The notes beneath the pieces are model-generated. The model searched no databases, was not told the DNA's origin, and worked only from the letters and a program-made list of their open reading frames with translations. From Bacteroidota bacterium (GTDB lineage Bacteria; Bacteroidota; Ignavibacteria; Ignavibacteriales; Melioribacteraceae): a stretch of DNA of 64,000 nucleotides. This document shows positions 19,648 through 29,238 of this stretch, piece after piece. Numbering within the stretch: the stretch's first letter is position 1; each line of letters opens with the position of its first letter. Position numbers and translations under genes: made by a program. Location: NCBI GenBank assembly GCA_018829205.1, contig JAHJUE010000005.1, positions 62,001 to 126,000 on the forward strand, read 5' to 3'.

Positions 19648-20322
19648 GTGGCTGAAAAAATTAAGGTGTTATTTCTATTTCTGCTTTTTCCTTTTGTTTA
19701 TTCGGCGGGACAAGAAGCTGATAATGAACTGGTAAATCCGAAAGATTTAATACCCGACATAATAATTGATTTGAAGTATGCCTCTTCTGATCATAAATTC
19801 CGGAACCTTCCCGAAGGGGATCTTGCTCTTCCGAAATTTTATACGTCCAATGAGTGTCTTGTTCTAAGTATAGCCGCAAAGATGCTTAAAACCGCCCAGG
19901 ATTCGTTAAGAAATATTAGAGAGTTTAACGGTAAATCATACCCCAAAGGGATCGGATTAAAAATTTGGGACGGCTACCGTCCACGTTCCGTTCAGTATCT
20001 GTTTTGGGATATTTATCCAAATGCCACATATATTGCCAATCCCGAAAACGGCAGTAAACATAACAGAGGCGGGGCGGTTGACCTTACTCTTGTGGATCTT
20101 GATACCGGAATTGAATTAAGAATGCCCACCGCTTTTGATGACTTCAGTGAAAAAGCATCGCATAGTTATAATTCTCTCCCGTCGGATATTTTAATCAACA
20201 GAGCTCTCCTAAAATCTGTAATGTCGCAGGTTGCAGGCATGTTAGTTTATGATGCCGAATGGTGGCATTATGAAGTTCCGGGCGCGGGTAATTATCCTCT
20301 TTTAGATTTCCAGATGAAATAG
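19648..20322 (+). CDS. D-Ala-D-Ala dipeptidase (VanX/DdpX type, peptidase family M15D)
   Basis: A 224-residue exported zinc dipeptidase with a signal-like N-terminus. The metal-site motifs are present: SKHNRGGAVDLTL (SxHxxGxAxD) near residues 133-145 and AEWWHYE (ExxH) near 208-214. GLKIWDGYRPRSVQ fits the family's substrate-binding arginine region. It cleaves D-Ala-D-Ala and similar dipeptides. Here, without other van genes, peptidoglycan dipeptide recycling is more likely than glycopeptide resistance. The start is GTG at 19648, shortly after TTTCAGG. The next T9SS cargo gene begins 9 bp after its stop. Confidence 0.9.
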   Translation: MAEKIKVLFLFLLFPFVYSAGQEADNELVNPKDLIPDIIIDLKYASSDHKFRNLPEGDLALPKFYTSNECLVLSIAAKMLKTAQDSLRNIREFNGKSYPKGIGLKIWDGYRPRSVQYLFWDIYPNATYIANPENGSKHNRGGAVDLTLVDLDTGIELRMPTAFDDFSEKASHSYNSLPSDILINRALLKSVMSQVAGMLVYDAEWWHYEVPGAGNYPLLDFQMK

Positions 20323-20331
20323 GTTTTAACG

Positions 20332-22614
20332 ATGAAAATTTATTCTTTATTTTGGTTTATACTTATCCCGCTTCAGTTAATCGGACAGAATGAAATTAAA
20401 ATCAATTCTTATAGTGAGAACCATCAGTATGATCCGCACATAGTTACTGATAACCAAGGTCAATTCCTGGCTATCTGGACTTCCTTTAATCAGGTAAGTG
20501 TTAATTCTGAAGAGGACATTTTTATGCAATATCTTAATGCAGATCTTGTTAAAACCGGAGATGAAATTCAGGTTAACGATATAACCGCAAAAGATCAGAT
20601 TAGACCTGATGCTGCGCTAAATGAAAAAGGGAATCTTATTGTAACATGGGCTTCAAACTGCGGTCCCGATTCTTTATACGATATTAAAGCAAAATTATTT
20701 TTAAACGGTTCAGCCGTTTCGCATGAATTTCTTGTTAATACTGAAACAGCACACTCGCAAACCAAACCATCTGTTGATATTTATAACGACGGCTCATTTG
20801 TTATAGTTTGGGAATCCTGGTTTGAAGACGGAAGCGACCGCGGAATATATGCGCAAAAATTTTTTAACGACGGAAATAAAAACGGCATTCCTTTTCAAGT
20901 AAACGTAAATGCCAAATTCAGTCAAGCCAAACCTGTAATAAAATATTTCCCGGATGGAAAGTTTATTGTTGTTTGGGAATCTTGGAATCAGGAATCTCCT
21001 TCTTCATCGGGATACGGTTTGTTCGGAAGAATTTATGATTCTGAAGGTCAGCCCCTCAGCGGTGAAATCCAAATTAATGATTATACCCCCGATTACCAAT
21101 GGTATGCGGATGTAGTTACGTTTGATAATGAAAGTTTTGCCGTTGCCTGGTGCAGCTGGGAGCAGGACGGATCCGACGGTGGAATATATATCAAACGGTT
21201 TAATACTAATTGGGAATCTTTAAGCTCGGAAATAAGGGTTAATTCAAACAGGCGGTATTATCAATGGCTTCCCAAACTAGCGCTTTTGCCGGGAGGCAAT
21301 ATTGCTGTTGTTTGGTCAAGCTGGCAGCAGGACGGTAGTAGGGAAGGAATATACGCTAAAATTTTAGACGGCAAATTAAACGAAAGAAGTTTTGAGTTTA
21401 GATTAAACGATACAACTGAAAATTTTCAATGGGAGCCGGATATTGCTGTTTTGGATGATTCGACATTAATTGCAGTATGGTCTAATTACAATGAAGCTGA
21501 AAAAAATTACGATGTAATCGGAAAACAATGTAAAATATTAATCAAAGAAACACTTTCGGTTAAATCAAGTTATGATCATCCCTCAGGTTTATCCACTACT
21601 TCTTTTATTGTTAATGTGGTTGATTCAGCCTTGCTGACCGGAGATACTTATGAAATTACATTTGGAGAAAACAGTTCAAACCGCCTTTACTCATCAATTA
21701 AAAATATAAACCAAGGCATTGTAAAAGTACCGGAATTGTCCCTGGATCAGGGTGAAGACGTTTATTACCTAAGTCAAGTTTTTGACGGTGTTGCTGTTGA
21801 AATACGCCCCGTATTTTCACTTGAAGTGGATTTTACGAAATCATTATTTATTAATAATTCAGGCTCAAATATTAATTTTAATTTTATTAATCCAAGCGGT
21901 AAAACCGTTGTGGCTCCTATTGATTTGTTTATTGAGTGGGGAGATTTTTCTAAAAATCCGGACGGGACATATAGCGCACCGCTTGACAGTGCATACAGTT
22001 CTTCGGGAAAAATTGAAATTAAAACACCTTTTAAAGCATGGGATTTAACCAATAATAAAAAATTGAACTGCTATATTATTGAACCGTCGTCGGGTAAAAA
22101 TAAACAATGGGACCCGGGTGAAAGTATTGTAATCCTTACGCCCGAAGAATATCAGTTATCGTTTCCTAACTTTCATGTTCAGATAAATAACACAGTTCCC
22201 GCCGGAAGTATTAATTATCCCGCGCCGTGGGATTCAATATTTATTTTTACAAAAAGACCATTAACTGTAAATGATGTTTATACTTTTTCTACATCGGCTC
22301 AATTTATTACAGACGTAAAAAATGAAAAAATAATTCCCGGTCAGTTTTTGTTAGAACAGAATTATCCGAATCCTTTTAATCCATCAACCACTATTTCTTT
22401 TTCAATTGCTGAAGATAGTAATGTAAAATTAAAAGTTTATAATATTTTGGGTCAACTGGTAAAGACACTTAAAGATGAATATATGCAAAAAGGAAATCAC
22501 AGAATATTATTCAGCTCCGGCACTAATGATTTTAATCTATCCAGCGGTGTTTATTTCTATTCGCTTGAATCTAATAATAAATTCATTACAAGGAAAATGC
22601 TTCTTGTAAAGTAA
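20332..22614 (+). CDS. Secreted repeat protein with type IX secretion sorting domain
   Basis: A 760-residue exported protein (signal peptide ending near LIGQ). The first 400 residues are a tandem repeat with recurring blocks such as VWESWFEDGSDRGIYAQ, AWCSWEQDGSDGGIYIK and VWSSWQQDGSREGIYAK, probably blades of a beta-propeller. A beta-rich middle follows. The last ~85 residues are a T9SS sorting domain (LEQNYPNPFNPSTTISF...KVYNILGQLVKTL). It starts 9 bp after the VanX-type gene, so the two are probably co-transcribed. The ligand is unknown. Confidence 0.88.
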   Translation: MKIYSLFWFILIPLQLIGQNEIKINSYSENHQYDPHIVTDNQGQFLAIWTSFNQVSVNSEEDIFMQYLNADLVKTGDEIQVNDITAKDQIRPDAALNEKGNLIVTWASNCGPDSLYDIKAKLFLNGSAVSHEFLVNTETAHSQTKPSVDIYNDGSFVIVWESWFEDGSDRGIYAQKFFNDGNKNGIPFQVNVNAKFSQAKPVIKYFPDGKFIVVWESWNQESPSSSGYGLFGRIYDSEGQPLSGEIQINDYTPDYQWYADVVTFDNESFAVAWCSWEQDGSDGGIYIKRFNTNWESLSSEIRVNSNRRYYQWLPKLALLPGGNIAVVWSSWQQDGSREGIYAKILDGKLNERSFEFRLNDTTENFQWEPDIAVLDDSTLIAVWSNYNEAEKNYDVIGKQCKILIKETLSVKSSYDHPSGLSTTSFIVNVVDSALLTGDTYEITFGENSSNRLYSSIKNINQGIVKVPELSLDQGEDVYYLSQVFDGVAVEIRPVFSLEVDFTKSLFINNSGSNINFNFINPSGKTVVAPIDLFIEWGDFSKNPDGTYSAPLDSAYSSSGKIEIKTPFKAWDLTNNKKLNCYIIEPSSGKNKQWDPGESIVILTPEEYQLSFPNFHVQINNTVPAGSINYPAPWDSIFIFTKRPLTVNDVYTFSTSAQFITDVKNEKIIPGQFLLEQNYPNPFNPSTTISFSIAEDSNVKLKVYNILGQLVKTLKDEYMQKGNHRILFSSGTNDFNLSSGVYFYSLESNNKFITRKMLLVK

Positions 22615-22703
22615 AGTATCTCGGGTTTATTAATTACATCCTTAGTTATTTTCTATTATATTTGACACATAATTAAATTATAACATTTATAAAGCAGAAG
22701 ACA

Positions 22704-24299
22704 TTGATAAAAAAGATTGCCGCAAAACTGAAAAAAATTCTTGGAAACAAATCTAAAGTAAAAGAAATTTCCTCTGAAAAGGAAGTTGCCAAAGTTTCTA
22801 AAGTACATAAAGTCACAAAAACAGAAAGCTTAAAGAGAGAAAAAACTCCATCCCAAAAGGTGAAAGCTCCGGCGCAGAATACGTCCGTTAAAAGTCCGGC
22901 ACGTAAACCATATAAAAAAGAAACACGTGAAGAATATAGAATAAGTCACGAAAAACGTCAGAAGAACAATCCGGTAAATACTCCAACACCTGATATAATT
23001 GCAGATGTAGAATGGGATTCCTCTTTATATAATGTTCCCCCGGCCGAAGGCAAAACCCGTTTTTATGACATTGATGTATCTAAAGAAATTCTTCACGCAG
23101 TTTATGATTTGGGATTTCAGTATTGCACACAAGTTCAAGCCGAAGTGCTTCCGAAAGCAATCACGGGACAGGATGTAACCGCTCAGGCTCAGACAGGAAC
23201 CGGTAAAACAGCGGCGTTTCTTGTTACAATTTTTGATCATATACTTAAAAATCCAATAAATGAAAAACGCAGACCCGGAACCCCGCGCGCGCTCATACTG
23301 GCTCCCACGCGTGAACTTGTTCTGCAGATTGAAAAAGACGCAAAAGGTCTGGGTAAATATATTAATCTTTCCATCCTTTCAATTTTAGGGGGAATGGATT
23401 ATAGAAAACAGCAGAACATTCTCCGCAAAGACAATTGCGACATACTTATATGTACGCCGGGCAGACTTATAGATTTTATGGATAAGAAATTTGTGAATTT
23501 GAGTAAGGTCGAAATTCTTATTATTGATGAGGCCGACAGAATGCTTGATATGGGTTTTATCCCCGCGGTTAAAAAAATTGTTGTAAATACTCCGCCTAAG
23601 GCTAAACGCCAGACAATGTTTTTCAGCGCAACACTTACAGGGGATGTAAAACGACTTGCCGAATCATGGACCAAGGATGCTTGTGAAATAATTATAAAAC
23701 CTGATGATGTGGCGGTTGAAAGCATTGAACAGATTACCTACATAACAACCATAGAAGAAAAGCCGACTTTACTTTATAACATTATTATGCATAAAAATTT
23801 GGAACGCGTTCTTGTATTTGTTAACCGTAAGGTTGACGCGAAACGCCTTAAAGAAAAATTTGAAGCTTACGGTATTAGCTGCGCTTTGCTTTCTGGCGAT
23901 ATAGAACAGAACCAAAGAATAAAAAGACTTGAAAATTTCAGGGAAGGAAAAATTCGTGTTTTAGTAGCTACCGATGTAGCTTCGCGAGGAATTCATGTTG
24001 AGGCAATTTCACATGTGATTAATTATAATATGCCTCAGGATGTTGAGGAATATGTACACCGCATAGGAAGAACAGGGCGCGCTGGTGCTTCGGGCATATC
24101 AATTAGTTTTGCCGATGAAGATGATGGTCATGAAATACAAAAACTGGAAGAATACCTCGGTAAGAAAATAGAATTTAAATATCCCGAAGCAGAACTGCTT
24201 GTTTCAATTCCAGTTGAACATAGAAATATTCCTCATAAAAGACCTGAAAGAAAACCTGCTTACAAGAAAACTTTTAATGGTCCGCACAGGAAAAAATAG
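22704..24299 (+). CDS. DEAD-box RNA helicase with basic N-terminal extension
   Basis: A 531-residue helicase. The first ~110 residues are lysine-rich and low in complexity (KVSKVHKVTKTESLKREK...). The core follows with [51 protein letters not shown] in [39 protein letters not shown] and [10 protein letters not shown]. The tail is again basic. The start is TTG at 22704, with no strong ribosome site. The basic arm probably anchors it on structured RNA or ribosomes. It is a paralogue of the helicase at 7924-9213, sharing the core but not the N-terminal arm. Confidence 0.94.
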   Translation: MIKKIAAKLKKILGNKSKVKEISSEKEVAKVSKVHKVTKTESLKREKTPSQKVKAPAQNTSVKSPARKPYKKETREEYRISHEKRQKNNPVNTPTPDIIADVEWDSSLYNVPPAEGKTRFYDIDVSKEILHAVYDLGFQYCTQVQAEVLPKAITGQDVTAQAQTGTGKTAAFLVTIFDHILKNPINEKRRPGTPRALILAPTRELVLQIEKDAKGLGKYINLSILSILGGMDYRKQQNILRKDNCDILICTPGRLIDFMDKKFVNLSKVEILIIDEADRMLDMGFIPAVKKIVVNTPPKAKRQTMFFSATLTGDVKRLAESWTKDACEIIIKPDDVAVESIEQITYITTIEEKPTLLYNIIMHKNLERVLVFVNRKVDAKRLKEKFEAYGISCALLSGDIEQNQRIKRLENFREGKIRVLVATDVASRGIHVEAISHVINYNMPQDVEEYVHRIGRTGRAGASGISISFADEDDGHEIQKLEEYLGKKIEFKYPEAELLVSIPVEHRNIPHKRPERKPAYKKTFNGPHRKK

Positions 24300-24620
24300 G
24301 TTCATTAAAAAAAACTACTATGCTGTTTTATGAGATTAATATGATTTAATAATAAAGTCCGGACAATTATCCGGATTTTATTAATTTCTAAAACCAACAG
24401 ATTATTATAATTGTTTTGAAACTATGCGTTTGCAATTCAACTTCTGTTAGACCTAAAAGATTAATTACTCAAAGCGAATAATAACCGTAACAAAATTGCC
24501 GCCGCATAAATAGATCTTAAATAAAGATGCAATAAAAAGGAAATATTAAAATTTTATTTAAGGGAACTTAATACTACTTTATAATCGTTTATTAAGATAA
24601 TCAAGTTCAGTGGAATTTAT
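24300..24620. other. 321-bp intergenic region with a short terminator
   Basis: A hairpin at about 24358-24375 (TCCGGA repeated around CAATTA, then TTTTATTAATTT) is a plausible terminator for the helicase gene. The rest is AT-rich with no coding frame and no recognisable RNA element. Confidence 0.55.
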
Positions 24621-26036
24621 ATGAAAATTTTGTTAACCGGAGTTACCGGATACATCGGCAAAAGGCTTTTGCCTGCTTTAATCAATGATGGTCACCAGGT
24701 AGTTTGCTGCGTTAGAGATAAGAAACGTTTCACCCCTCCGGAATCAATGAAGGATAAAATTGAAGTAATTGAGACTGATTTTCTTGATAGGAAATCCCTT
24801 AAGAATATTCCGGCTGATATTGACGGTGCGTACTACTTGATGCATTCAATGTCTACTTCAAATGATTATGAAAGCCTTGAATTGCTGTCTGCCCGCAACT
24901 TTACCGAAGAATTAAAAAGGACAAATGTAAAACACGTAATTTATTTGGGCGGCATAATTAATGAAAAAACTTTATCAAAACATCTAACTTCAAGAAAAGC
25001 AGTTGAAGTAGAATTGGGCAAAGGGAGTTTTAATTTCACATCGTTAAGAGCGGGTATTATTATTGGATCGGGGAGCGCGTCGTTCCAGATTATTATGGAT
25101 CTTGTTGAAAAACTGCCAGTAATGATTGCTCCAAAATGGCTTAATACAAAATGCCAGCCTATTGGAATTAGAGATGTAATCAGTTTTCTGTCAGGCTCTT
25201 TCTTTAATCCCGTCACTTACAATAAAGATTTTGATATCGGCGGACCGGATATCCTTTCATATAAAGAAATGCTGCTGGGATATGCTAGAGTAAGGGGACT
25301 TAAAAGAAAGATATATATTGTGCCTATCATGACGCCCAAACTTTCTTCATACTGGCTTTATTTTGTAACCGCTATTTCATTTAAACTCGCTTCGGCTCTT
25401 GTTAGCAGTATGAAGGTTGAAGTAGTTTGCAGAAACAATAATATCAATAAATTATTAAACATTACTCCCACCTGTTATGAAGAGGCATTATCAAGAACGC
25501 TTTTAAAAATTGAAGAAAATCAAGTTGTTTCCAGCTGGAAAGACGCGTGGATTAGCGGCAGATTTAATCAGAATATTTCAGAGTTTTTAATAGTACCTTC
25601 GCACGGATGCCTTATTGATACGAGAAATAAACCGGCAGCAGATATAAAAAAATGCGCGGATAAAATTTGGCGTATAGGCGGAAATTCAGGTTGGTATTAC
25701 GCGAATTGGCTGTGGATTATTAGGGGTCATATTGATAAACTTTACGGCGGAGTAGGTTTAAGAAGAGGAAGAAGATCGCCTGACGAAATATCGGCCGGCG
25801 ACGCGATTGATTTCTGGCGTGTATTATACGCCGATAAAAAGGAAGTTAGACTTCTTCTTTACGCAGAGATGAAACTTCCGGGAGAAGCTTGGCTTGAATT
25901 TAAATTGAATGAAGGAATTCTTATTCAAACGGCTACGTTCCGTCCCAAAGGGCTTTTAGGCAGATTGTACTGGTATTCTGTTTATCCGCTGCATGTAATA
26001 GTATTTAAAGGTATGCTCAAAAATATAGCCGGGTAA
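24621..26036 (+). CDS. NAD(P)-binding SDR-type oxidoreductase with DUF2867 C-terminal domain
   Basis: A 471-residue two-part protein. The N-terminal ~230 residues are an extended/atypical short-chain dehydrogenase-like Rossmann domain: TGVTGYIGKRLLPAL nucleotide motif, YYLMHSM, VIYLGGI, and LRAGIIIGSGSASF. The C-terminal ~200 residues (after about 300) match the DUF2867 type, with a W-rich GGNSGWYYANWLWIIRGHIDKLYGGVGLRRGRR block. The substrate is unknown. Similar fusions are widespread and are often annotated as NAD-dependent epimerase/dehydratase. It stands alone. Confidence 0.88.
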   Translation: MKILLTGVTGYIGKRLLPALINDGHQVVCCVRDKKRFTPPESMKDKIEVIETDFLDRKSLKNIPADIDGAYYLMHSMSTSNDYESLELLSARNFTEELKRTNVKHVIYLGGIINEKTLSKHLTSRKAVEVELGKGSFNFTSLRAGIIIGSGSASFQIIMDLVEKLPVMIAPKWLNTKCQPIGIRDVISFLSGSFFNPVTYNKDFDIGGPDILSYKEMLLGYARVRGLKRKIYIVPIMTPKLSSYWLYFVTAISFKLASALVSSMKVEVVCRNNNINKLLNITPTCYEEALSRTLLKIEENQVVSSWKDAWISGRFNQNISEFLIVPSHGCLIDTRNKPAADIKKCADKIWRIGGNSGWYYANWLWIIRGHIDKLYGGVGLRRGRRSPDEISAGDAIDFWRVLYADKKEVRLLLYAEMKLPGEAWLEFKLNEGILIQTATFRPKGLLGRLYWYSVYPLHVIVFKGMLKNIAG

Positions 26037-26166
26037 TTCTCTGTTGTCAAATCTTTTGCATTTAGTATTAGTGATTATTGCCGAATCATGTTTAATATAT
26101 TATTTTGATTCATGGTAATATTAAACTATTAAAAACTTCCCTTACATTTTAACCCGGATTTATTAA

Positions 26167-26622
26167 ATGAATATTGATACAAAAAAGAAATTATATAAAC
26201 TTTGTCTGGATTATATAGAAAACAAAATCGACGGCGAAATGTTCGCGATGAACGCCGCGCAGGAATCCGCGAACTCAGAAGATAAAAACAGCGCGGGAGA
26301 TAAACATGAAGCCGGGGTAGCAATGGCGCATCTCGAAAACGAAAAGTACGCCAAACAAATAGCGGTTTCATACGAACTTAAAAAAGTTCTTCATCAAATA
26401 AATGTTGAAAAAAATTATTCCGAAGTAATGCAGGGAAGTATTGTTTCTACAAATCACGGCAATTTTTTTATAGCAATTAATATAGGGAATTTAACACTGG
26501 AAGGAGAAACGTATACTACTATTTCTTTAGCCTCTCCTCTCGGCAAAGAATTATTTAATAAGAAGAAAGGTGATTCATTTTATTTCAGGGACAAGTTTTA
26601 TAAAATTATTTCTGTTATTTAA
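26167..26622 (+). CDS. GreA/GreB-like (transcription factor fold) small protein
   Basis: A 151-residue protein. The N-terminal half is helical with the conserved run AAQESANSEDKNSAGDKHEAGVAMAHLENEK. The C-terminal half (GSIVSTNHGNFFIAINIGNL...ISLASPLGKELFNKKKGDSFYF) resembles the GreA/GreB C-terminal domain. In Bacteroidota such proteins are often mis-named 3-oxoacyl-ACP synthase. The N-terminal coiled coil looks shorter than in a true Gre factor, so RNA-polymerase secondary-channel activity is not assured. It stands alone, with about 130 bp upstream. Confidence 0.7.
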   Translation: MNIDTKKKLYKLCLDYIENKIDGEMFAMNAAQESANSEDKNSAGDKHEAGVAMAHLENEKYAKQIAVSYELKKVLHQINVEKNYSEVMQGSIVSTNHGNFFIAINIGNLTLEGETYTTISLASPLGKELFNKKKGDSFYFRDKFYKIISVI

Positions 26623-26866
26623 TGATTTATTAAGTAAGGGATATAATAAAAGGAATACACGAAAACTCGAAAATATGAATTACCAAAGTTAAATAAGCAA
26701 TAACCTTCCCGAATACTCATTAGATGTTAATAGAATTGCAATTTGGAATTTGTTATCCGCTAATTTATTTATATAACAATTCTGAAATTCTTTTACCCGC
26801 ATAGTTATATTAACCCGGTTAGTTAAATAATAAATTTGTTATATTCGTTTTCAAAAAAAGAAAAAT

Positions 26867-27724
26867 ATGAATAGTGATAATAACATATTCACAGTAATAC
26901 TTTCTTGTCCCGATCGTATCGGACTTGTCGCGAAAATATCACAATTTTTTTATCAGCGAGAGATGAATATAACCGATCTGGATGAACATGTGGACAAAGA
27001 AAATAAAATGTTTTTTATTAGACTGGAAATCGACAGGTCCGGAGCAAAAAACAAGAATTTTAAAAAAGACTTTGACAATCTTGCATTAAGTGTAAACGCA
27101 AATTGGACAATGAAGAAAAACAGCGAGAAGGTTAAACTTGCAGTATTTGTATCAAAGCAGGTCCATTGTCTCCACGAAATATTATGGCTTACTAAAATCG
27201 GCGAACTGAACGCCGATATAAAAGTTATTATTTCGAACCACGAGGATTTAAGAAAAATTGCCGAAGAATATGAAATTCCATTTTATCATCTCGCAGTAAA
27301 TGAACAAAATAAAATAGAGCAGGAAAATGCACAGTTAAGAATTTTAAAAGATAATAAGGTAGAAGGCATAGTGCTTGCAAGATATATGCAGATATTATCA
27401 AGTAAGTTTGTAAAAAAGTTTGAGAATAAGATTATTAATATTCACCATTCTTTTCTGCCTGCATTTAAGGGAGCAGACCCCTATAGAAAAGCTTTTGAAA
27501 GAGGAGTTAAACTAATCGGCGCGACCAGCCATTTTGTTACCGAGTCGCTTGACGACGGGCCAATAATTGAACAGGAAGTTACAAGAATAACTCATAAGGA
27601 CTCGTTATTCAGTTTAAAACGTAAAGGCAAGGATCTTGAGCGTAAGGTGCTTGCGCGTGCTGTATATCTTTTCGCCGAGAATAAAATACTTTCTTATGAA
27701 AATAAAACTATAATTTTTGACTAG
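26867..27724 (+). CDS. purU: Formyltetrahydrofolate deformylase
   Basis: A 285-residue protein with an N-terminal ACT domain (TVILSCPDRIGLVAKISQFFYQREMNITDLDEHVD) and a C-terminal formyltransferase-fold hydrolase domain. The latter contains VLARYMQILS, NIHHSFLPAFKGADPYRKAFERGVKLIGATSHFVTESLDDGPII and the following QEV. PurU hydrolyses 10-formyl-tetrahydrofolate to formate and tetrahydrofolate, supplying formate for PurT and balancing one-carbon units. The catalytic N-H-D set (Asn/His in NIHHSF, Asp in LDDGPI) is present. The gene stands alone. Confidence 0.94.
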   Translation: MNSDNNIFTVILSCPDRIGLVAKISQFFYQREMNITDLDEHVDKENKMFFIRLEIDRSGAKNKNFKKDFDNLALSVNANWTMKKNSEKVKLAVFVSKQVHCLHEILWLTKIGELNADIKVIISNHEDLRKIAEEYEIPFYHLAVNEQNKIEQENAQLRILKDNKVEGIVLARYMQILSSKFVKKFENKIINIHHSFLPAFKGADPYRKAFERGVKLIGATSHFVTESLDDGPIIEQEVTRITHKDSLFSLKRKGKDLERKVLARAVYLFAENKILSYENKTIIFD

Positions 27725-27730
27725 TTAATT

Positions 27731-27766
27731 AGTTTATAAAGTTTATAAAGTTTATAAAGATTGTAA
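27731..27766 (+). repeat. 9-bp tandem repeat (AGTTTATAA, three perfect copies and one or two degenerate)
   Basis: Three exact copies of AGTTTATAA (27731-27757) are followed by AGATTGTAA and a more degenerate unit. The array lies between purU and the serine hydrolase gene and could alter promoter spacing for the latter if its copy number changes. Confidence 0.8.
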
Positions 27767-27794
27767 AGTTGATATAGTTCTTAAAGAGGTAAAT

Positions 27795-28733
27795 ATGAAA
27801 TCAATATTTTTAATCTTCGCATTTTTATCAGGAATTGTTCTTGCTCAAAATACTGCCGTTCCTAAATATTATCTTATTGATTCTGAACTTTCATATGATC
27901 TTAAAACTATAATTGATTCACTTGAACTTGCTAAAGATTTTGATGTTGGAGAAGACGGGATAGAGCAAATTTCTCTTGCTGTTATTGATATGAACAGCGG
28001 CATACCAAAATTAGGCGGAGTGAATTTTGAGAATTTTATATACCCTGCTTCTGTATATAAAATGTACGTTGCTGCCGAAGTATTAAATCAAATTTCAAAT
28101 GGCAAATATTTTCTATATTCTCCCTATATAGTAAAATCTCCGAATGATGTGGACAGAACAAAAGAAATTAAATCAGATCCTAGAAAACTTCTGCGCGACG
28201 GTGATACTGTAAGCGTAAATTATCTGCTGGATTTAATGATTACTAGAAGCGATAATTCGGCGGCTAATTGTCTCATTGATCTGGCGGGACGTGAAAATAT
28301 TAATGCTCTAATTCATAAATACGGGTGGCACGGCAGTGAGGTTACGCGCAAGTTTCTAAGCCGTAAATATGAAGACCCCGGTTATGAAAAAATAAGAGGA
28401 ACAGAAACAAACGCTCTTCATGCCGCCGATTTTATGTATAAAATTTATAAAAATGAACTTGTGAATCCGTGGGTTAGCAAACAGTTAAAAACTTATTTAG
28501 GCCGTCAGCTGGATGATTCAAAATATTCGGCAGGACTGCCTGCAAACGTAATGTTTTATCATAAAACAGGTTGGTTCTCATATTGGACAAATGATGTAGG
28601 AATTATAGACGACGGCGAAACCAAATATATTATTTCCTGTTTTATGCCCCTTAAGGAAGAATTTGCCCTTTCAAAATATAAAGAGCTTGCGCCGCGGATT
28701 CATAAACTTTTAAGTGAACGAATAATAAAATAG
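27795..28733 (+). CDS. Serine hydrolase of the class A beta-lactamase/PBP-like fold
   Basis: A 312-residue exported protein (signal peptide MKSIFLIFAFLSGIVLA). The active-site triad motifs are S86-V-Y-K89 (SxxK), S152-D-N154 (SDN) and H256-K-T-G259 (KTG), as in class A beta-lactamases. I cannot identify a convincing ExxLN omega-loop glutamate, so hydrolysis of beta-lactams should not be assumed; a peptidase or esterase role is possible. A Shine-Dalgarno (AAAGAGG) precedes the ATG. The SMR transporter gene follows 12 bp after the stop and is likely co-transcribed. Confidence 0.82.
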   Translation: MKSIFLIFAFLSGIVLAQNTAVPKYYLIDSELSYDLKTIIDSLELAKDFDVGEDGIEQISLAVIDMNSGIPKLGGVNFENFIYPASVYKMYVAAEVLNQISNGKYFLYSPYIVKSPNDVDRTKEIKSDPRKLLRDGDTVSVNYLLDLMITRSDNSAANCLIDLAGRENINALIHKYGWHGSEVTRKFLSRKYEDPGYEKIRGTETNALHAADFMYKIYKNELVNPWVSKQLKTYLGRQLDDSKYSAGLPANVMFYHKTGWFSYWTNDVGIIDDGETKYIISCFMPLKEEFALSKYKELAPRIHKLLSERIIK

Positions 28734-28745
28734 AAGGACAATTTA

Positions 28746-29072
28746 ATGGCGTGGATATTATTAATTATAGGCGGTTTTTTTGAAGTTGGTTTTACCACAT
28801 GTTTAAATAAAGCAAAAGAAACAGTCGGAACCGAATCTGTATTATGGATTGCCGGGTTTTTTGTAAGTCTTTCTTTAAGTATGTATCTGCTTTATAAAGC
28901 TACCCAGACCTTGCCTATGGGGACGGCTTACGCGGTATGGACGGGGATTGGCGCCGTTGGTACTGCTATTATCGGAGTAGTCTTTTTTAAGGAGCCGGCT
29001 GATTTTCTTAGACTATTTTTTATTTTTACCCTTATAGCCTCAATAATCGGATTAAAATTTGTAACTAATTGA
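28746..29072 (+). CDS. Small multidrug resistance (SMR) transporter, Gdx/SugE-like
   Basis: A 108-residue protein with four predicted membrane helices. It contains the conserved helix-1 glutamate (GGFFEVGFTTCLNKA), TLPMGTAYAVWTGIGAVG in helix 3 and a polar loop FFKEPAD. The AYAVWTGIGAVG block and short length are typical of SMR proteins. The residues near the N-terminal glutamate favour the SugE/Gdx (guanidinium exporter) side over EmrE, but I cannot be certain. No guanidine riboswitch is visible in the 12-bp upstream gap, and transcription probably comes from the serine hydrolase gene. Confidence 0.88.
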   Translation: MAWILLIIGGFFEVGFTTCLNKAKETVGTESVLWIAGFFVSLSLSMYLLYKATQTLPMGTAYAVWTGIGAVGTAIIGVVFFKEPADFLRLFFIFTLIASIIGLKFVTN

Positions 29073-29238
29073 AATTATTTTTATTGCACGGATATAATAT
29101 AAATATTTATAACACCATGAAATTTTTTGCGTTGCTAAAATCATCTATCCAAACTATATTTAAGCCGTAAATTAGACTTAGGAGTGAAATATAGAATAAA
29201 CTTTATACAGTTATTTAATTATCCGGAAAGTATATTCT

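Noticed and set aside
19648-20322. Vancomycin resistance from the VanX-type dipeptidase
   Set aside because: There is no VanH, VanA or two-component partner nearby. The enzyme is exported and more likely recycles cell-wall dipeptides.
27731-27766. Possible CRISPR or satellite array in the 9-bp repeats
   Set aside because: The units are directly tandem without spacers and only four to five copies exist. No cas genes are present anywhere in the window.
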